Positions 12,851 to 24,269 of a stretch of 64,000 nt of DNA are shown here, one piece after another; the first letter of the stretch is position 1, and every line of letters starts with the position of its first letter. The notes under the pieces were generated by a model. It saw nothing but the letters and a program-made list of their open reading frames with translations. It made no database searches and was not told where the DNA came from. Source of the stretch: Sipunculus nudus (taxonomy: Eukaryota; Annelida; Sipuncula; Golfingiida; Sipunculidae); NCBI GenBank assembly GCA_026874595.1, contig CM049321.1, forward strand, positions 17,493,979 to 17,557,978, in the 5' to 3' direction. Both the position numbers and the translations under genes were made by a program.

Positions 12851-13700
12851 ATTTACAAAAGGAGCTGGTTACCCCCACCGAAAAAAATCTTAAAGAAAAA
12901 ATAAATTACTCCGGGGAAGAACATTTTATGGTAGGAAGGTTCAATAACCGAATAATGAATAAACTTCGTATTCAAGGAACTGCAGTAATCTCAGTAAATG
13001 TGTTTGTATTGGAAGGAGTCAAGTGACAAAATAATTAGATGAGTTACCGGGAACAGGGATCACAAACTACATTAGGAATATTAATACATTTTGAGGCCTC
13101 GGGCAATGTCAATATTCTTAAATAAATACAACTGCGAATCATATAACCTAAACTTATACATATGAATGTCAGGATACAGCGATTCACATTATATAACAGC
13201 GTTGTCTGTCATTACATTCAAACTAATTTAAATAGAAAGGCTATAGGGGAAAAAGGACCACAATACCATTTCTTTTTTATATTACATGGCCAAAATATCT
13301 TGAAGTTCGCCGGAAACCATTCGCAAAGTCCAGAAAAAATATCACTCCTTCAAAGAATCCGACCTATCCAAGGATGGCTGTCTCAGGACTGTTCGTGACT
13401 TCGAGATGTTATATAAAACGTTATTAGACTATACAAATATTAAGATTAATCAAACTTTTTTTTATCATAACCCATATACTTGGCCCACGGTAGGCTTTTA
13501 GCGTATGCGGTATGAGACGGAAAATAGAAATCTCAGTGGAAAATTGGATCCGCATATCACGCCGGGGAAACAACCACGGGATTAGGTAACCATGCCCTTC
13601 AGGCCGACCGACCTCAGCTTATATTACAAGTATGTAAGTTAATATATTTATTGCTATATATTTTATAATTATACATAAACTAGTCTGATATTTTCACCAT
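12851..13700. other. intergenic DNA, nothing recognised
   Basis: Two short open frames occur (around 12.85-13.03 and 13.16-13.40 kb), neither with recognisable content or duplication support. Confidence 0.45.
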
Positions 13701-13711
13701 TCCTCGAGTAA

Positions 13712-13953
13712 CGAGAAAGAGAGAGAAAGAGAGAGAAAACATGGCCACATAGATAAACACGTTCACCCTTGCCCGTGACATTAATTAGGCTCCCGGATAA
13801 GTGAGCTATAAGATAGAAGTAAATGTGAAAAAAGGGAGAGAGAGAGAGGGAGAGAGAGAGAGAGAGCACTACACTTATAAAGCCATGCATATTTGCCCGT
13901 GGCATTAACTAGACTTCCGAATCAATGAGCTATAAGATAGAGGTCAATATGAC

Positions 13954-13994
<41 letters not shown>

Positions 13995-14080
13995 ACAACA
14001 CATAAATCAGGTCCCCCTTGCCCTGTGGCATTAGGACCGCCCAAGATGGGTGAGCGATGAGATAGAGCCCCGTAGCAGGA
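13712..14080 (+). repeat. three-unit ~124-bp tandem repeat with (GA)n segments
   Basis: Each unit has a GA-rich tract (13712-13738, about 13835-13866, about 13959-13993) followed by ~85 bp containing TTGCCCGTGRCATTAA, TTCCGAATMA, TGAGCTATAAGATAGA and a purine-rich AATRTGA. GCCC(T)GTG anchors fall near 13769, 13892 and 14017, giving a period of 123-125 bp. GA tract length varies between units. No coding potential. Confidence 0.85.
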
Positions 14081-15629
<1,549 letters not shown>

Positions 15630-15807
15630 TGTTTAGTTATCATTATAATAATAATTATTATTAATATTATTATTATTTTGCCACTTCTGACCCCCCACTA
15701 CTACCTTCTAGCCTCGATTATGCTATTTTATCCATCTGTAAGGGTTTGAGAAGAAAAAAATTCCTCTGTAAAACACAAATTAAAAAATAAAAAAAATAAT
15801 AATAATA

Positions 15808-15849
<42 letters not shown>

Positions 15850-15862
15850 GTCATTATTATTA
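15630..15862. repeat. (ATT)n/(AAT)n trinucleotide microsatellite cluster
   Basis: Two ATT/AAT blocks (about 15640-15677 and 15797-15861) flank ~120 bp of unique sequence. The second is the longer and explains an Ile-rich frame on the minus strand. Confidence 0.9.
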
Positions 15863-16146
15863 TAGGAAGAAGAAGAATGCCAAAAAAAAACATTTCCGAG
15901 TACGGATAGTAGGTGATAAATGTTTTTATGTTATCGGATATTATCGCGCAAATTGAAAAAAAAATGTAACTTAAATATCCTAGCATTTGAGCTATCCATT
16001 AAAATTCGATGGTGCCCAAGAATTGTTCGCTTTAAATTGTGTGACTCATGGGATAGTCTTGTTCTGATAGCAGAACGCTCTTAAGAGGAGGTGTGTTACG
16101 GGGTGACACAAAAGTGGACCGAACTGTTTCGCTAGTGAAGCTTGCT

Positions 16147-16225
16147 TTTCTGGTCGAGCGGTTGAAACGCTGGATATGTGCGCAACCGACAAGAGTCCGA
16201 ATTCCGGATCGGCCCAATACTTTCC
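16147..16225 (+). mobile_element. tRNA-like SINE head or tRNA pseudogene
   Basis: An A-box-like TGGTCGAGCGG at 16151-16161 and a B-box-like GAGTCCGAATTCC at 16193-16205 are spaced as in a tRNA gene. The acceptor stem cannot be paired, so this is a tRNA-derived retroposon piece, not a functional tRNA. A (TA)n tract begins 25 bases downstream, a common SINE tail arrangement. Confidence 0.6.
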
Positions 16226-16246
16226 CCTGGGCAACTTGTCTTTGTA

Positions 16247-16250
<4 letters not shown>

Positions 16251-16295
<45 letters not shown>
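16251..16295. repeat. (TA)n microsatellite
   Basis: About 22 TA repeats, immediately after the tRNA-like segment. Confidence 0.95.
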
Positions 16296-16297
<2 letters not shown>

Positions 16298-17359
16298 ACA
16301 AAAAGAGACAAGGAGATATAGAGAGATGTATATATAAAAATAGATGTGATATTATATAAATGTATCAGGCTCAATTTGATTTAACCCTGGGAGTCCATAT
16401 TCAGCGGTCACGTGGTATATAAATTTGATTCCGATCCAGGAAGAAATAGCCACTAATCGAAATATAAGCTGACACGATCTTTCTGTATTTAAATCATCTG
16501 ATATTACTTGCCATCACACTACGTAACAAGGTTTCCAGGATATTCAGTGGGTTCTCGTTCATAATCTGTGGTCAGTGGTACAGTGTCATTATACGGAACT
16601 GTGAGCAGCAACAAGGCTGATATTAGTTTTATCTAATTCTATGATACCTCTCATGTGGTGTGATTTTCTGAGAGGTCGCTTCCATCATTAAAAGGACAAG
16701 GTAAATGGGTGTTTCGAGAAGATTCAATTAAAGGCAAATGATTAATCTTGATTAATTATCAAGAATAAGGTATCAGAAAAAGACGAAACTTACTTTATAT
16801 TAAATAATAGTTGCAAATAAAATGTTGTATTAAAGAATTGTTGCAAACAAAAGAATACCAGAAGGATATCTGGATAAACGTGACCAATTTCTCAGGTTTA
16901 ATAAATCTTCTTACATAATTTTATAGTCACTAGCACATATTTAGTTTCTCAAATTAATTTTTCCCGTCATCCTAGGAGCTAGCTTTCTTTCGTAACGAAC
17001 AAAATGGTACAGTGTTGACGGTAAAACAACACTGGATAAATCATTATAGCTGCCCAAAGCATAATTGAGATTAACACCCTACAAGGTTTTTTTTTCTTCT
17101 TTTTTTATAAAATAATATAAATTTGACAAATCCAACAAAGCACAAATGTCTTAGAAGAAGCAAAAGAAAGGTCTCCCTACAAAATTATTTTAGTTCCTAT
17201 GAGGAGCACATTTCAGGTATAGTTTTGTGTGAATCCAAATATATTTTCAAATATCTTTTAACAAAAAAGTTTTAAAAAAATCCAAGTTCCGTTTTGAAAC
17301 CAGTACGTTTCCCTATAAATCATTTTTGTATTCTACTGTCAACGCAAATAAATTACACA
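16296..17359. other. intergenic DNA, nothing recognised
   Basis: AT-rich with short open frames only. No gene, RNA or mobile element identified. Confidence 0.45.
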
Positions 17360-17530
17360 TATCTAGATTTTTTTTAATTTTTCCTAACCTATTTATTGTC
17401 AAACGATTAAAATTTATATCAAAATAGAAATAACATATTTTGTGCCAAAGTGCATCATAGCTCGAAATATAAAACAAAAATAGGTAGCAGAAATGTATTA
17501 ATACATGCATTATTGATTTAAACCCTCTGA
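17360..17530 (+). repeat. block A, left flank of the LINE (inverted match to 63836-64000)
   Basis: Reverse-complementing 63836-64000 gives ATTTATTGTCAAACGAT, AATTTATATCAAAATA, ATCATAGCTCGAAA and TTTAAATCCTCTGA in the same order as here (17390-17530). The homology stops exactly where the LINE begins and resumes at 20698. Confidence 0.85.
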
Positions 17531-17880
17531 CAACAGTGACCTCGGACTTGAATTACATGATTTGTTTGATAGAAATGGGCTCGCTCAAATGGTTGACCAA
17601 CCTACTCGAATTACAGAATACAGTAAATCCTTATTAGATTTATTAATAACCGATAGCCCGGATTCTATTACAACAACTATGGTCCTACCACCGATATCGA
17701 ATTGCGATCATTGCCCTGTCTTTTGTAAGCTTAGATTTTCACCTAACAAAAGAAAACAACCCGAAGAACAATTTGGGATTTTAAACGAGCTAACTTGGAA
17801 GGATTAAACAATGCCCTTGATACAAAATTTAGAGACGGAACCCTCGAAGAAATCAATGATGTAAATCTCTCGCTGAGGTT
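17531..17880 (+). pseudogene. LINE ORF2, end of endonuclease domain and linker, frameshifted
   Basis: The frame opens with DNSDLGLELHDLF and contains QPTRIT, LLDLLITD and SNCDHCPVF, typical of the end of an apurinic-type endonuclease/exonuclease/phosphatase domain. The His of the terminal SDHxP-type motif is seen as CDHCP. The first ~170 residues of the domain are missing because of the 5' truncation. Near 17765 the frame shifts (the RTIWDFKRAN linker is in another frame), and a second shift near 17875 restores the frame of the RT region. Confidence 0.85.
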
Positions 17881-17961
17881 AGGACCAACATTTTTATTTC
17901 CATAGCATCTAAATTCATTGCGCGGAAAACTGTCTTAATAAGATACAATGATAAGCCTTGG

Positions 17962-20286
17962 GTGATTGCCGAGCTGAGAAAATTAATGCGAAAGCGAAAT
18001 CGGTTGTGGCGCCGTTATAGAAGAACTAGAGACGAGCAACATTATCAGCATTACAAACGCGCTCGAAATGATGTCGTCCGTGCAAACCGAGCTTGTCAAA
18101 ATTTATATTTCCAGAATCTTAATATTTCCTTGGGGCATTCAACCAATAAATCATGGTGGCACACTGTAAAAGGTCTGCTCGGTAAAAGGAGACAAGTTGG
18201 TATACCTCCTATCCAAGTTGGAAAAGAGCTGATTACAGATAATTTTAAAAGAGCTCATGCGTTTAATAATTTCTTTCTTTCTTCCCAAAATACACCAGAA
18301 CCAGCCGAAGATGAATTTTCTATCGGCAATTCATTTGTATTTACTCCCTATGCATTGACATCAATTGAAGCTCGTGAATCCAACGTTCATACCATCTTGA
18401 ATGAACTCAAGGACAATAAAGCTACTGGTCCCGACGATATAGGGAATTTTCTCTTGCGAGCTACGACCGACAGCATATGTAAATCATTAACACTTATCTT
18501 TAACAAGTCTCTAAAAGAAGGATGTTTCCCCAATATATGGAAACGTGCACGTGTTTGTCCAGTATTTAAAAAGGGGGATGCTCATGAAATTGGCAACTAT
18601 CGGCCTATCTCCCTTTTATGCAACGTTTCAAAAGTATTTGAACGTATTGTACATGATGAACTTTATGCATTTCTTATGACAAATGGACTTCTTTCTGGTA
18701 CTAATTCCGGATTTAAAAAGAATGAATCAACAGTTAACCAACTGGTCGCTATAACTGACAAAATTTACCGCGGACTTGATGCAGGCTATAATGTGAGAAT
18801 GGTTTTCTTAGATCCATCCAAAGCCTTTGATACAATATGGCATAAAGGTCTTATCTTCAGATTAAAAGAGTTGGGCATTCGTGGCCATCTCCTTGAGTGT
18901 TTTTCGAGTTAGCTGAGTAATAGAACTCAACGAGTCATTATAAATGGGGTTTGCTCCAAGTGAAGTCAGATAACTGCAGGCGTCCCCCAGGGATCCATCC
19001 TTGGCCCTCTTCTGTTTCTTGTGTACATCCATGATATAAGTATTAATATACAATCTAATATTTTCTTATTCGCTGACGACACTTGCCTTTTAAGTGTCAT
19101 GAATAACTCACAGGAGGGAAACGATCGGTTACAACGGGATCTTGCCACGCTTGAAGGGTAGGCAAGACGGTCCAGGATTAAATATAATCCCACAAAAACT
19201 GTATCCATGACTTTCTCCTTGAAATCGTCACCGCCTGTCTACCAAGCACTCTTGTTGAACGGCACACGTTTATCGGAGGTCAAAGTCCATAAACATCTAG
19301 GGCTTACACTTTCGCATGATTTTCCTTGGTCCCATCACATAAACGAAGTGAGTAGAAAAGCTCGTAAACGACTTGGCCTGCTGACTCACTTGAAGCACCA
19401 TCTTAGGAGAAATACTTTAGAAATAATTTATAAATCATTTGTAAGACCCTTGCTTGAATATGTAAACGTTATTTTCGATAACTGTACAAGTGCAAGCTCA
19501 GACGAGCTGGAGAAAGTGTAATATGATGCGGCAAAAATTGTGTCAGGTGCCATGATCAATACGAATCGTGATAAACTCCTAAGAGAGATAGGTTGGCCAA
19601 CCCTAAAGAATCGTAGATTTTTAGCAAAAATGTGCTTGTTCTTTAAGATAAGAAATAACTTATGCCCTACGTATCTGTGCAGTCTAATGCCTCCCCTTGT
19701 TTCTAGTATTAGTAACAGAACGCTAAGAACTTCTAGTAACCTGAGACCACCGTTAGCTCGAACAAGCCGTTACAAATCATCATTTTTTCCTTCCTGTGCA
19801 TCGTCATGGAATCAAATAAGTCCGACCATCCAGCAGTCTCTAACAGTTGCCAGTTTCAAACGCGGATTAGGAAGAACTCTAAATAACCCCAAGGGCCCAC
19901 CTGTCCACTTTAATCACGGTAGACGTCGTGAATCAATCACTATGACACAATTAAGGCTCGGGAATAGTCGTCTCAACGACTATCTATATTGTCATGGTCT
20001 GGCTCTTACTAACAAATGCCCTCATTGTCAACAAATTGAAAGCACTACCCACTTTTTCATTGAATGTCCAAAGTATGAGGTCGCCCGACTGGAACTCCTG
20101 GCTAAGTATGAACATATCATGCTTCAATCCATTGAATGTTATACCTTAAACCTTCGAAATAGATCAAGCAGAGCTTTTTTTGTCATAACATGTTTAAACG
20201 GTTATCATTGCCTGACCCTTGAAATGAACTTAAAACTGGTCGAGGCAATTCACATGTACATTCTTTCAAGTCGGAGATTCTTATAA
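17962..20286 (+). pseudogene. LINE ORF2, reverse transcriptase and C-terminal region with four in-frame stops
   Basis: One continuous frame of 775 codons broken only by nonsense codons at 18910 (TAG), 18961 (TGA), 19159 (TAG) and 19519 (TAA), with no frameshift. RT landmarks are present: [41 protein letters not shown] and the catalytic FADD at 19069-19080. The C-terminal part has LRLGN and a CX2CX7HX4C zinc-binding pattern at 20017-20067, a usual feature of this LINE group. Two of the stops replace positions that are commonly Trp in related elements (before [10 protein letters not shown] and after LATLEG). The element can no longer make its own protein. Confidence 0.93.
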
Positions 20287-20697
20287 AGCTGTGTTAATTG
20301 TACATTTTACATATTCAGCCTTCATGTAAATCCTTTGATTGTTTACCTGTATGCATATATATACTGACAGCTTGGTTACCCCAGATATCAATGTCACATT
20401 ACTGTAATGTACGACTCTAAGATATACAATATGACTCTAAGATATATGTATGTGTATTTATATGTACATGTAAACATAAATTTATGTAAACATGTACAGT
20501 ATATAATGTATACCCTGTGATAGGTATGGTTATTATTTTGTTTTCTATATTGTATTCTATTTCAGTTGAATAGTTGTGTTGATATTTCAATTGTTGTACA
20601 CATTGTATGCCATGTATATCTTATATGTTGGAAAGTACGTTCATTAGCACTTTGTGCTATTTGTATAATCCAACTAAAAATAAATATGTTTAAACTA
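20287..20697 (+). other. LINE 3' untranslated region
   Basis: AT-rich tail from the end of ORF2 to the point where homology with 63.8 kb resumes. No poly-A. The last bases are an A/T-rich TAAAAATAAATATG segment. Confidence 0.65.
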
Positions 20698-21429
20698 TAC
20701 CAGAACATTCATAATTTTCTGTTATCTTCAAATAACAACGATATATTTTAAAGGATAGGTCCATGTTGGTGGCACTGTCTATTGAATGAGGATGAAGGTA
20801 TCCATATGATAAGAAGGATATGTTAATGTTAAACTTTCTGGATTTCAAGTTTTATATGCTCAGCGTTAGGAATAATCTAGGAATCATAACCTATCGTTAA
20901 GACATTAGAACGAAACTCTGAGGCTCATTAAGGAGATTTCACCATTATGCCATTGAGGCTTCGGTGGGGTTCGAACCGGGGATCTTCAGCTCCAAAGTCG
21001 AATGTCTTAACCATTAGGATATATCCTACCTCTACAGAGATAAATGTTACACATGTTGGAACTTTAGGGTTTTTAATTCATAAAAGTAAAATGTTATATG
21101 GTTTGCTTTTTTGTCATGAATCGTTATTTTTCCTCAGGGTCCCCCGCCACAGGCTTTCAATTTAATAGACGTGTCTAGCCAAGAAGAATTTGACGCCAAT
21201 CAGAATACCAGCTGACACGAGCTTTCCGTAATTAGATATTTTGCAACCATGCTTCAACGTTACCAGGTTTTCACAGTTTACTGGAAGGTTATGTGTTGCG
21301 GATACTGCAGGGACGTTTTATCGAATAGCCAGTGACTTACAAAGTCAGCACCAACAAGTTTGGAATCAGTCTATGATACTACATGATACACTCTTGAACA
21401 TGTAACGTTGTTTTCAATAATTTACATGA

Positions 21430-21434
<5 letters not shown>
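20698..21434 (+). repeat. block A, right flank of the LINE (inverted match to about 63132-63836)
   Basis: Homologous to the reverse complement of about 63132-63836: ACCAGAACATTCATAAT, CTGTTATCTTCAAATAACAA, GGATAGGTCCATGTTGGTGG and CTCATTAAGGAGATTTCACC-like anchors follow in order. The 21397-21434 edge (GTAACGTTGTTTTCAATAATTTACATGAA) also matches the start of the left palindrome arm at 42446. Confidence 0.85.
20950..21035 (-). mobile_element. tRNA-derived SINE fragment inside block A
   Basis: On the minus strand there is an A-box-like ATCCTAATGGTTAAG (21006-21020) and a perfect B box GGTTCGAACCC (20967-20977), with tRNA spacing. The corresponding place at 63.53-63.60 kb keeps the GGAGCTGAAG segment but has lost the B-box part. 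Acceptor ends do not pair, so no functional tRNA is called. Confidence 0.65.

Positions 21435-21488
<54 letters not shown>
21434..21488. repeat. (TA)n microsatellite, shared position with 42485 and 63081
   Basis: About 27 TA repeats. The same junction (ACATGAAG...(TA)n) occurs at 42.48 kb and, inverted, at 63.13 kb, so the microsatellite was present before the duplications. Confidence 0.95.
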
Positions 21489-21490
<2 letters not shown>

Positions 21491-21703
21491 GTGTGTGCAA
21501 GGGGGGGGGAGCGTGGAGGGGTCGAATGACCCCCCAACAAATTTCAAAAGGTCCACATTTTTTTTTCGAGGGGCTTTTCACAATTACAAGGCCTTTCAAA
21601 TAGCGTGACTTAAATCTATTCCAATTGCAGCAATTCTGAAACTGAGCCATCCGCTTTAAGTTGTTGGCCCTGTAATAGATTTTCCTGTCTCCCAGCAACT
21701 GAT

Positions 21704-22544
21704 TAGAGGTGCGGACCGGGCCGGACCGGACCAGAGGGGGTTGGTCCGGGCCATCACATAAGCAGTCCGGTCCTGGTCCGGTCCAGCTGTAGACGATCCG
21801 TTCCAGTAAGTGGACCGGTCCAAAACGGTCCGGTCCGTTTATTAAATATATCATCAAAATTTAAATAAAGAATATTGTACTCTGCGTTTATTCTTCATAT
21901 TTTTTTTTTCAATTTAGCTGATTAACAATGTAATGGTTTGAGAAGTACGATTTGATATAGAAAACTTATTAATCTGATGTGCATGCCGGGGCGAGCTGAT
22001 TCAAAGAATTAGCTGGACGGAGATGCGGGTTGACATAAGCTGATTATTTATGTAGTGATTTAAGTGCGATTTGACATAGAAAACATATTAATCTTATTTT
22101 AATGATTTAAAATTTATTATATATTTAATGTATTTAACGTATTGAATGTGATACACACTAAGACAGAATAAAAGTAACAGCATTCTGCAACGCAGCAGGG
22201 GACAATGATCTAATGCTGAACATGTCACTTAAATCATAAGTTAATGACAAAAACCGACCGTTTACTGTTAATCAGAGAATAAAAAAATATATAAAATATT
22301 ACGCGTATATACTTATTTCATTGCAGCCATTGCTTTACAGGCATTTTAAGTAGCTAAGGAGTCTTTCTCTGAGAGATTAATTTACCCTTGCTCATAACAC
22401 GATTTGTTTGTTAATGCTCAATCCTTAAGGTCAGGTGTTTAGCTTAAACCTTTAAACATTTGGTTGAGCGGTCCGAACCAGTCCTCTCCAAGGATAAGCG
22501 GTCCGGTATTTTGAGTTAGCGGTCCGATCCGGTCCGCACCTCTA
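21704..22544. mobile_element. non-autonomous hAT-type MITE, 841 bp
   Basis: Perfect inverted ends TAGAGGTGCGGACC at 21704 and its complement ending at 22544. Subterminal regions are rich in GGTCCGG/CCGGACC words in both orientations (21710-21835 and 22465-22540). The TAGRGGTG start is a common hAT terminus. Flanks CAACTGAT and CAACTCAC are a possible decayed 8-bp target duplication. The interior is AT-rich with no transposase, so mobilisation would need a hAT enzyme from elsewhere. It is absent from the paralogous place in the right arm. Confidence 0.8.
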
Positions 22545-22976
22545 CAACTCACTGATTGCAACTGGCTGACTGTATTACACCCGCCAGTGCCAGTTGTTGC
22601 CGGGGCAACGCATGCTCTGATACAGTTCGATATTGTTGTTTGCACGCGCCGCCTTTGCTAGGCCTACATGTGGTGAAAAGCAACACAGGCCCGGACGTCT
22701 CGAACAGCGCACCAGCCAGCTGAGGACCCCCGTTGAAACTTGAGGTAGGCTACCTGGCAGCTCGATAGGGTATAAAATTGTATGTTTTGTTGTCTCATTT
22801 TTGTGTCAAATTTCTCGATTTTTATGTGTCCGTTTTGCTTTTACATGAAAAGCTACACACAGCGCTGTCGCAAGCGACAGCGCAGCGAATAGCTGATACA
22901 TTTACTGATTATGTTATGCAAAGGCCTTTCCTTAATTGTGCTACATTTATTAAATATTTAAAATAATTGGCCTCGT
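22545..22976. other. intergenic DNA between MITE and dispersed repeat
   Basis: No gene recognised. Contains a small direct/inverted phrase around GCTGTCGCAAGCGACAGC (22865-22882), a short perfect hairpin. Confidence 0.5.
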
Positions 22977-23440
22977 TTTCAGCTCTGCTGACTGAAAGTA
23001 ATCTGAGATTTAGCGATCACTGTTTGTCCGTCGTCCGTCTGTCCGATGGTCCTCCCGTCCATTAACCAGGCACAAATCGTAATTGCTGGACCTGTAATCT
23101 TCTTACTTGACATCCAGGGAGGTCCATGAGAAGATTCCTTGGAAAATTCAAATTAGGTCTCTGTAACACATATTCTTTGAGCTATGGGCTTATAAGTACC
23201 CCCAGAATAATTGAAAATTTGAAACCAAAGCAGGGCAAAAATCAAAACCATTCGACCTAGAATCTTCTGACTTGGCATACTGAGAGTTCCTCAAACGTTC
23301 TCCACAGAAACCTGAAATTAGGTCACTGTAACCTATATTGTCTGAGTAATGGGGCGTGTGTGAGCACCCCAGAAATAATGTAAAATACACAAAATGCCAG
23401 ATTCCTCAGGAACGGCTAGATGGATTGTCATCAAATTTGG
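22977..23440 (+). repeat. dispersed repeat with two ~170-bp tandem units
   Basis: The leading part (GCGATCACTGTTTGTCCGTC, TTAACCAGGCACAAATCGTAA) recurs at 42565-42640 and inverted near 62990-63075. Downstream, two related units start near 23092 and 23262: each has AATCTTCT(T/G)ACTTG(A/G)CAT, AATTAGGTC(T/A)CTGTAAC, and CCCCAGAA(A)TAAT. They look like a short satellite-like tandem array embedded in block A. Confidence 0.65.
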
Positions 23441-23880
23441 TTCGCTTATGGGTATTGATGCACTTAAGCTTATACGCAAGAATGATGACGCCTACTACAT
23501 TATTTAATTTAATATGCAAGGGCATATTGTCAACATTTCAGTCGGCTTAGCGTCATGACCCATGGGTCACTTGTTATATGGTAGGGTGCTTTTCTTTATA
23601 AACTAGACAATCGCATTGTTTTAATGCACTTTGTCTATTTAGTCGGCTTAACTTTCGTTTTCTTATTATAAACTATTTTATACAACCTGGATATCCAACG
23701 ATAATGGCCAAGGTCAAGGAATAATTTTACTGCTAATGTATTCCACATACAGCATGCCAGGCCGAAGAGATGAGGAGAGAAGAAAGAATAACCAAGCTGT
23801 GGAACCTGCCAAAGTATCACTAAGTATTTCAAATCTGCAGCATCGTCTACCAGCAGCAGCGGCGGTACAGAGGAAGGTCG
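23441..23880. other. intergenic DNA, nothing recognised
   Basis: No ORF, RNA or duplicated segment identified. Confidence 0.4.
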
Positions 23881-24079
23881 CAGGGGCGGATCCAGGATTT
23901 AGGAAAAGGGGGGTCCTACCCAGGAGGACTAATTAAATTCCTAAAAGAAAGGTCATCAGGTCCGAAAAGGGGGGGGGGGGGTCCAGGTCGCAAAATGTCG
24001 TCTAAAATCCTTTAAAAAAGGTTGCTTCGGGTGAAAAAAGGGGGGGGGGGTCCGGACCCCCTGGACCCCCCCCCCCTAG
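23881..24079 (+). mobile_element. short G/C-tract MITE-like element, degenerate
   Basis: Starts CAGGGGCGGATCCAGG and ends with a C-rich GGACCCCCTGGACC...CCTAG tract, i.e. with partly inverted ends. Internal long G runs occur at 23970-23981 and 24040-24049. This arrangement resembles short hAT-like MITEs of invertebrates, but the 3' terminus lacks the expected GGATCCGCCCCTG, so it is truncated or misassigned. Confidence 0.5.
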
Positions 24080-24269
24080 TCTTAACCAAAAACTGTTGGG
24101 GAGAATCTTAAATTTGACCTGGGATAAATCTGGACAGCAACGGTATCTGTATCCGATATCAAGACTAAGATAACACTGTCAGGTGATGTTCACTATGTTA
24201 ATGCAGCATTCGAAACCAGGTGATGACTACATCTTCCCGATTCGGGAAAAAATACTATTGTTTAAATAT

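Larger units (their letters stand above)
17531..20697 (+). mobile_element. 5'-truncated Jockey/CR1-group LINE insertion
   Basis: A 3.17-kb insertion relative to the paralogous empty site near 63836. It starts inside the endonuclease domain, runs through reverse transcriptase and a C-terminal zinc-finger-like region, and ends with an AT-rich 3' untranslated part. Loss of the 5' part is typical of target-primed reverse transcription. The heptamer TTTAAAC is found at 17517-17523 and 20689-20695 and may be the remains of a target-site duplication. The clade assignment is by general resemblance of RT and tail and is not firm. Confidence 0.85.

Noticed and set aside
12700-13026. 108-codon open frame
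   Set aside because: Its first third lies inside the SINE copy and the rest has no recognisable content.
16151-16205. Functional tRNA gene
   Set aside because: A- and B-box-like words are present but the acceptor stem and anticodon arm do not pair; best read as a SINE head or tRNA pseudogene.
20950-21035. Functional tRNA gene on the minus strand
   Set aside because: A perfect B box is present, but the ends do not form an acceptor stem and the paralogous copy at 63.5 kb has lost the B box.
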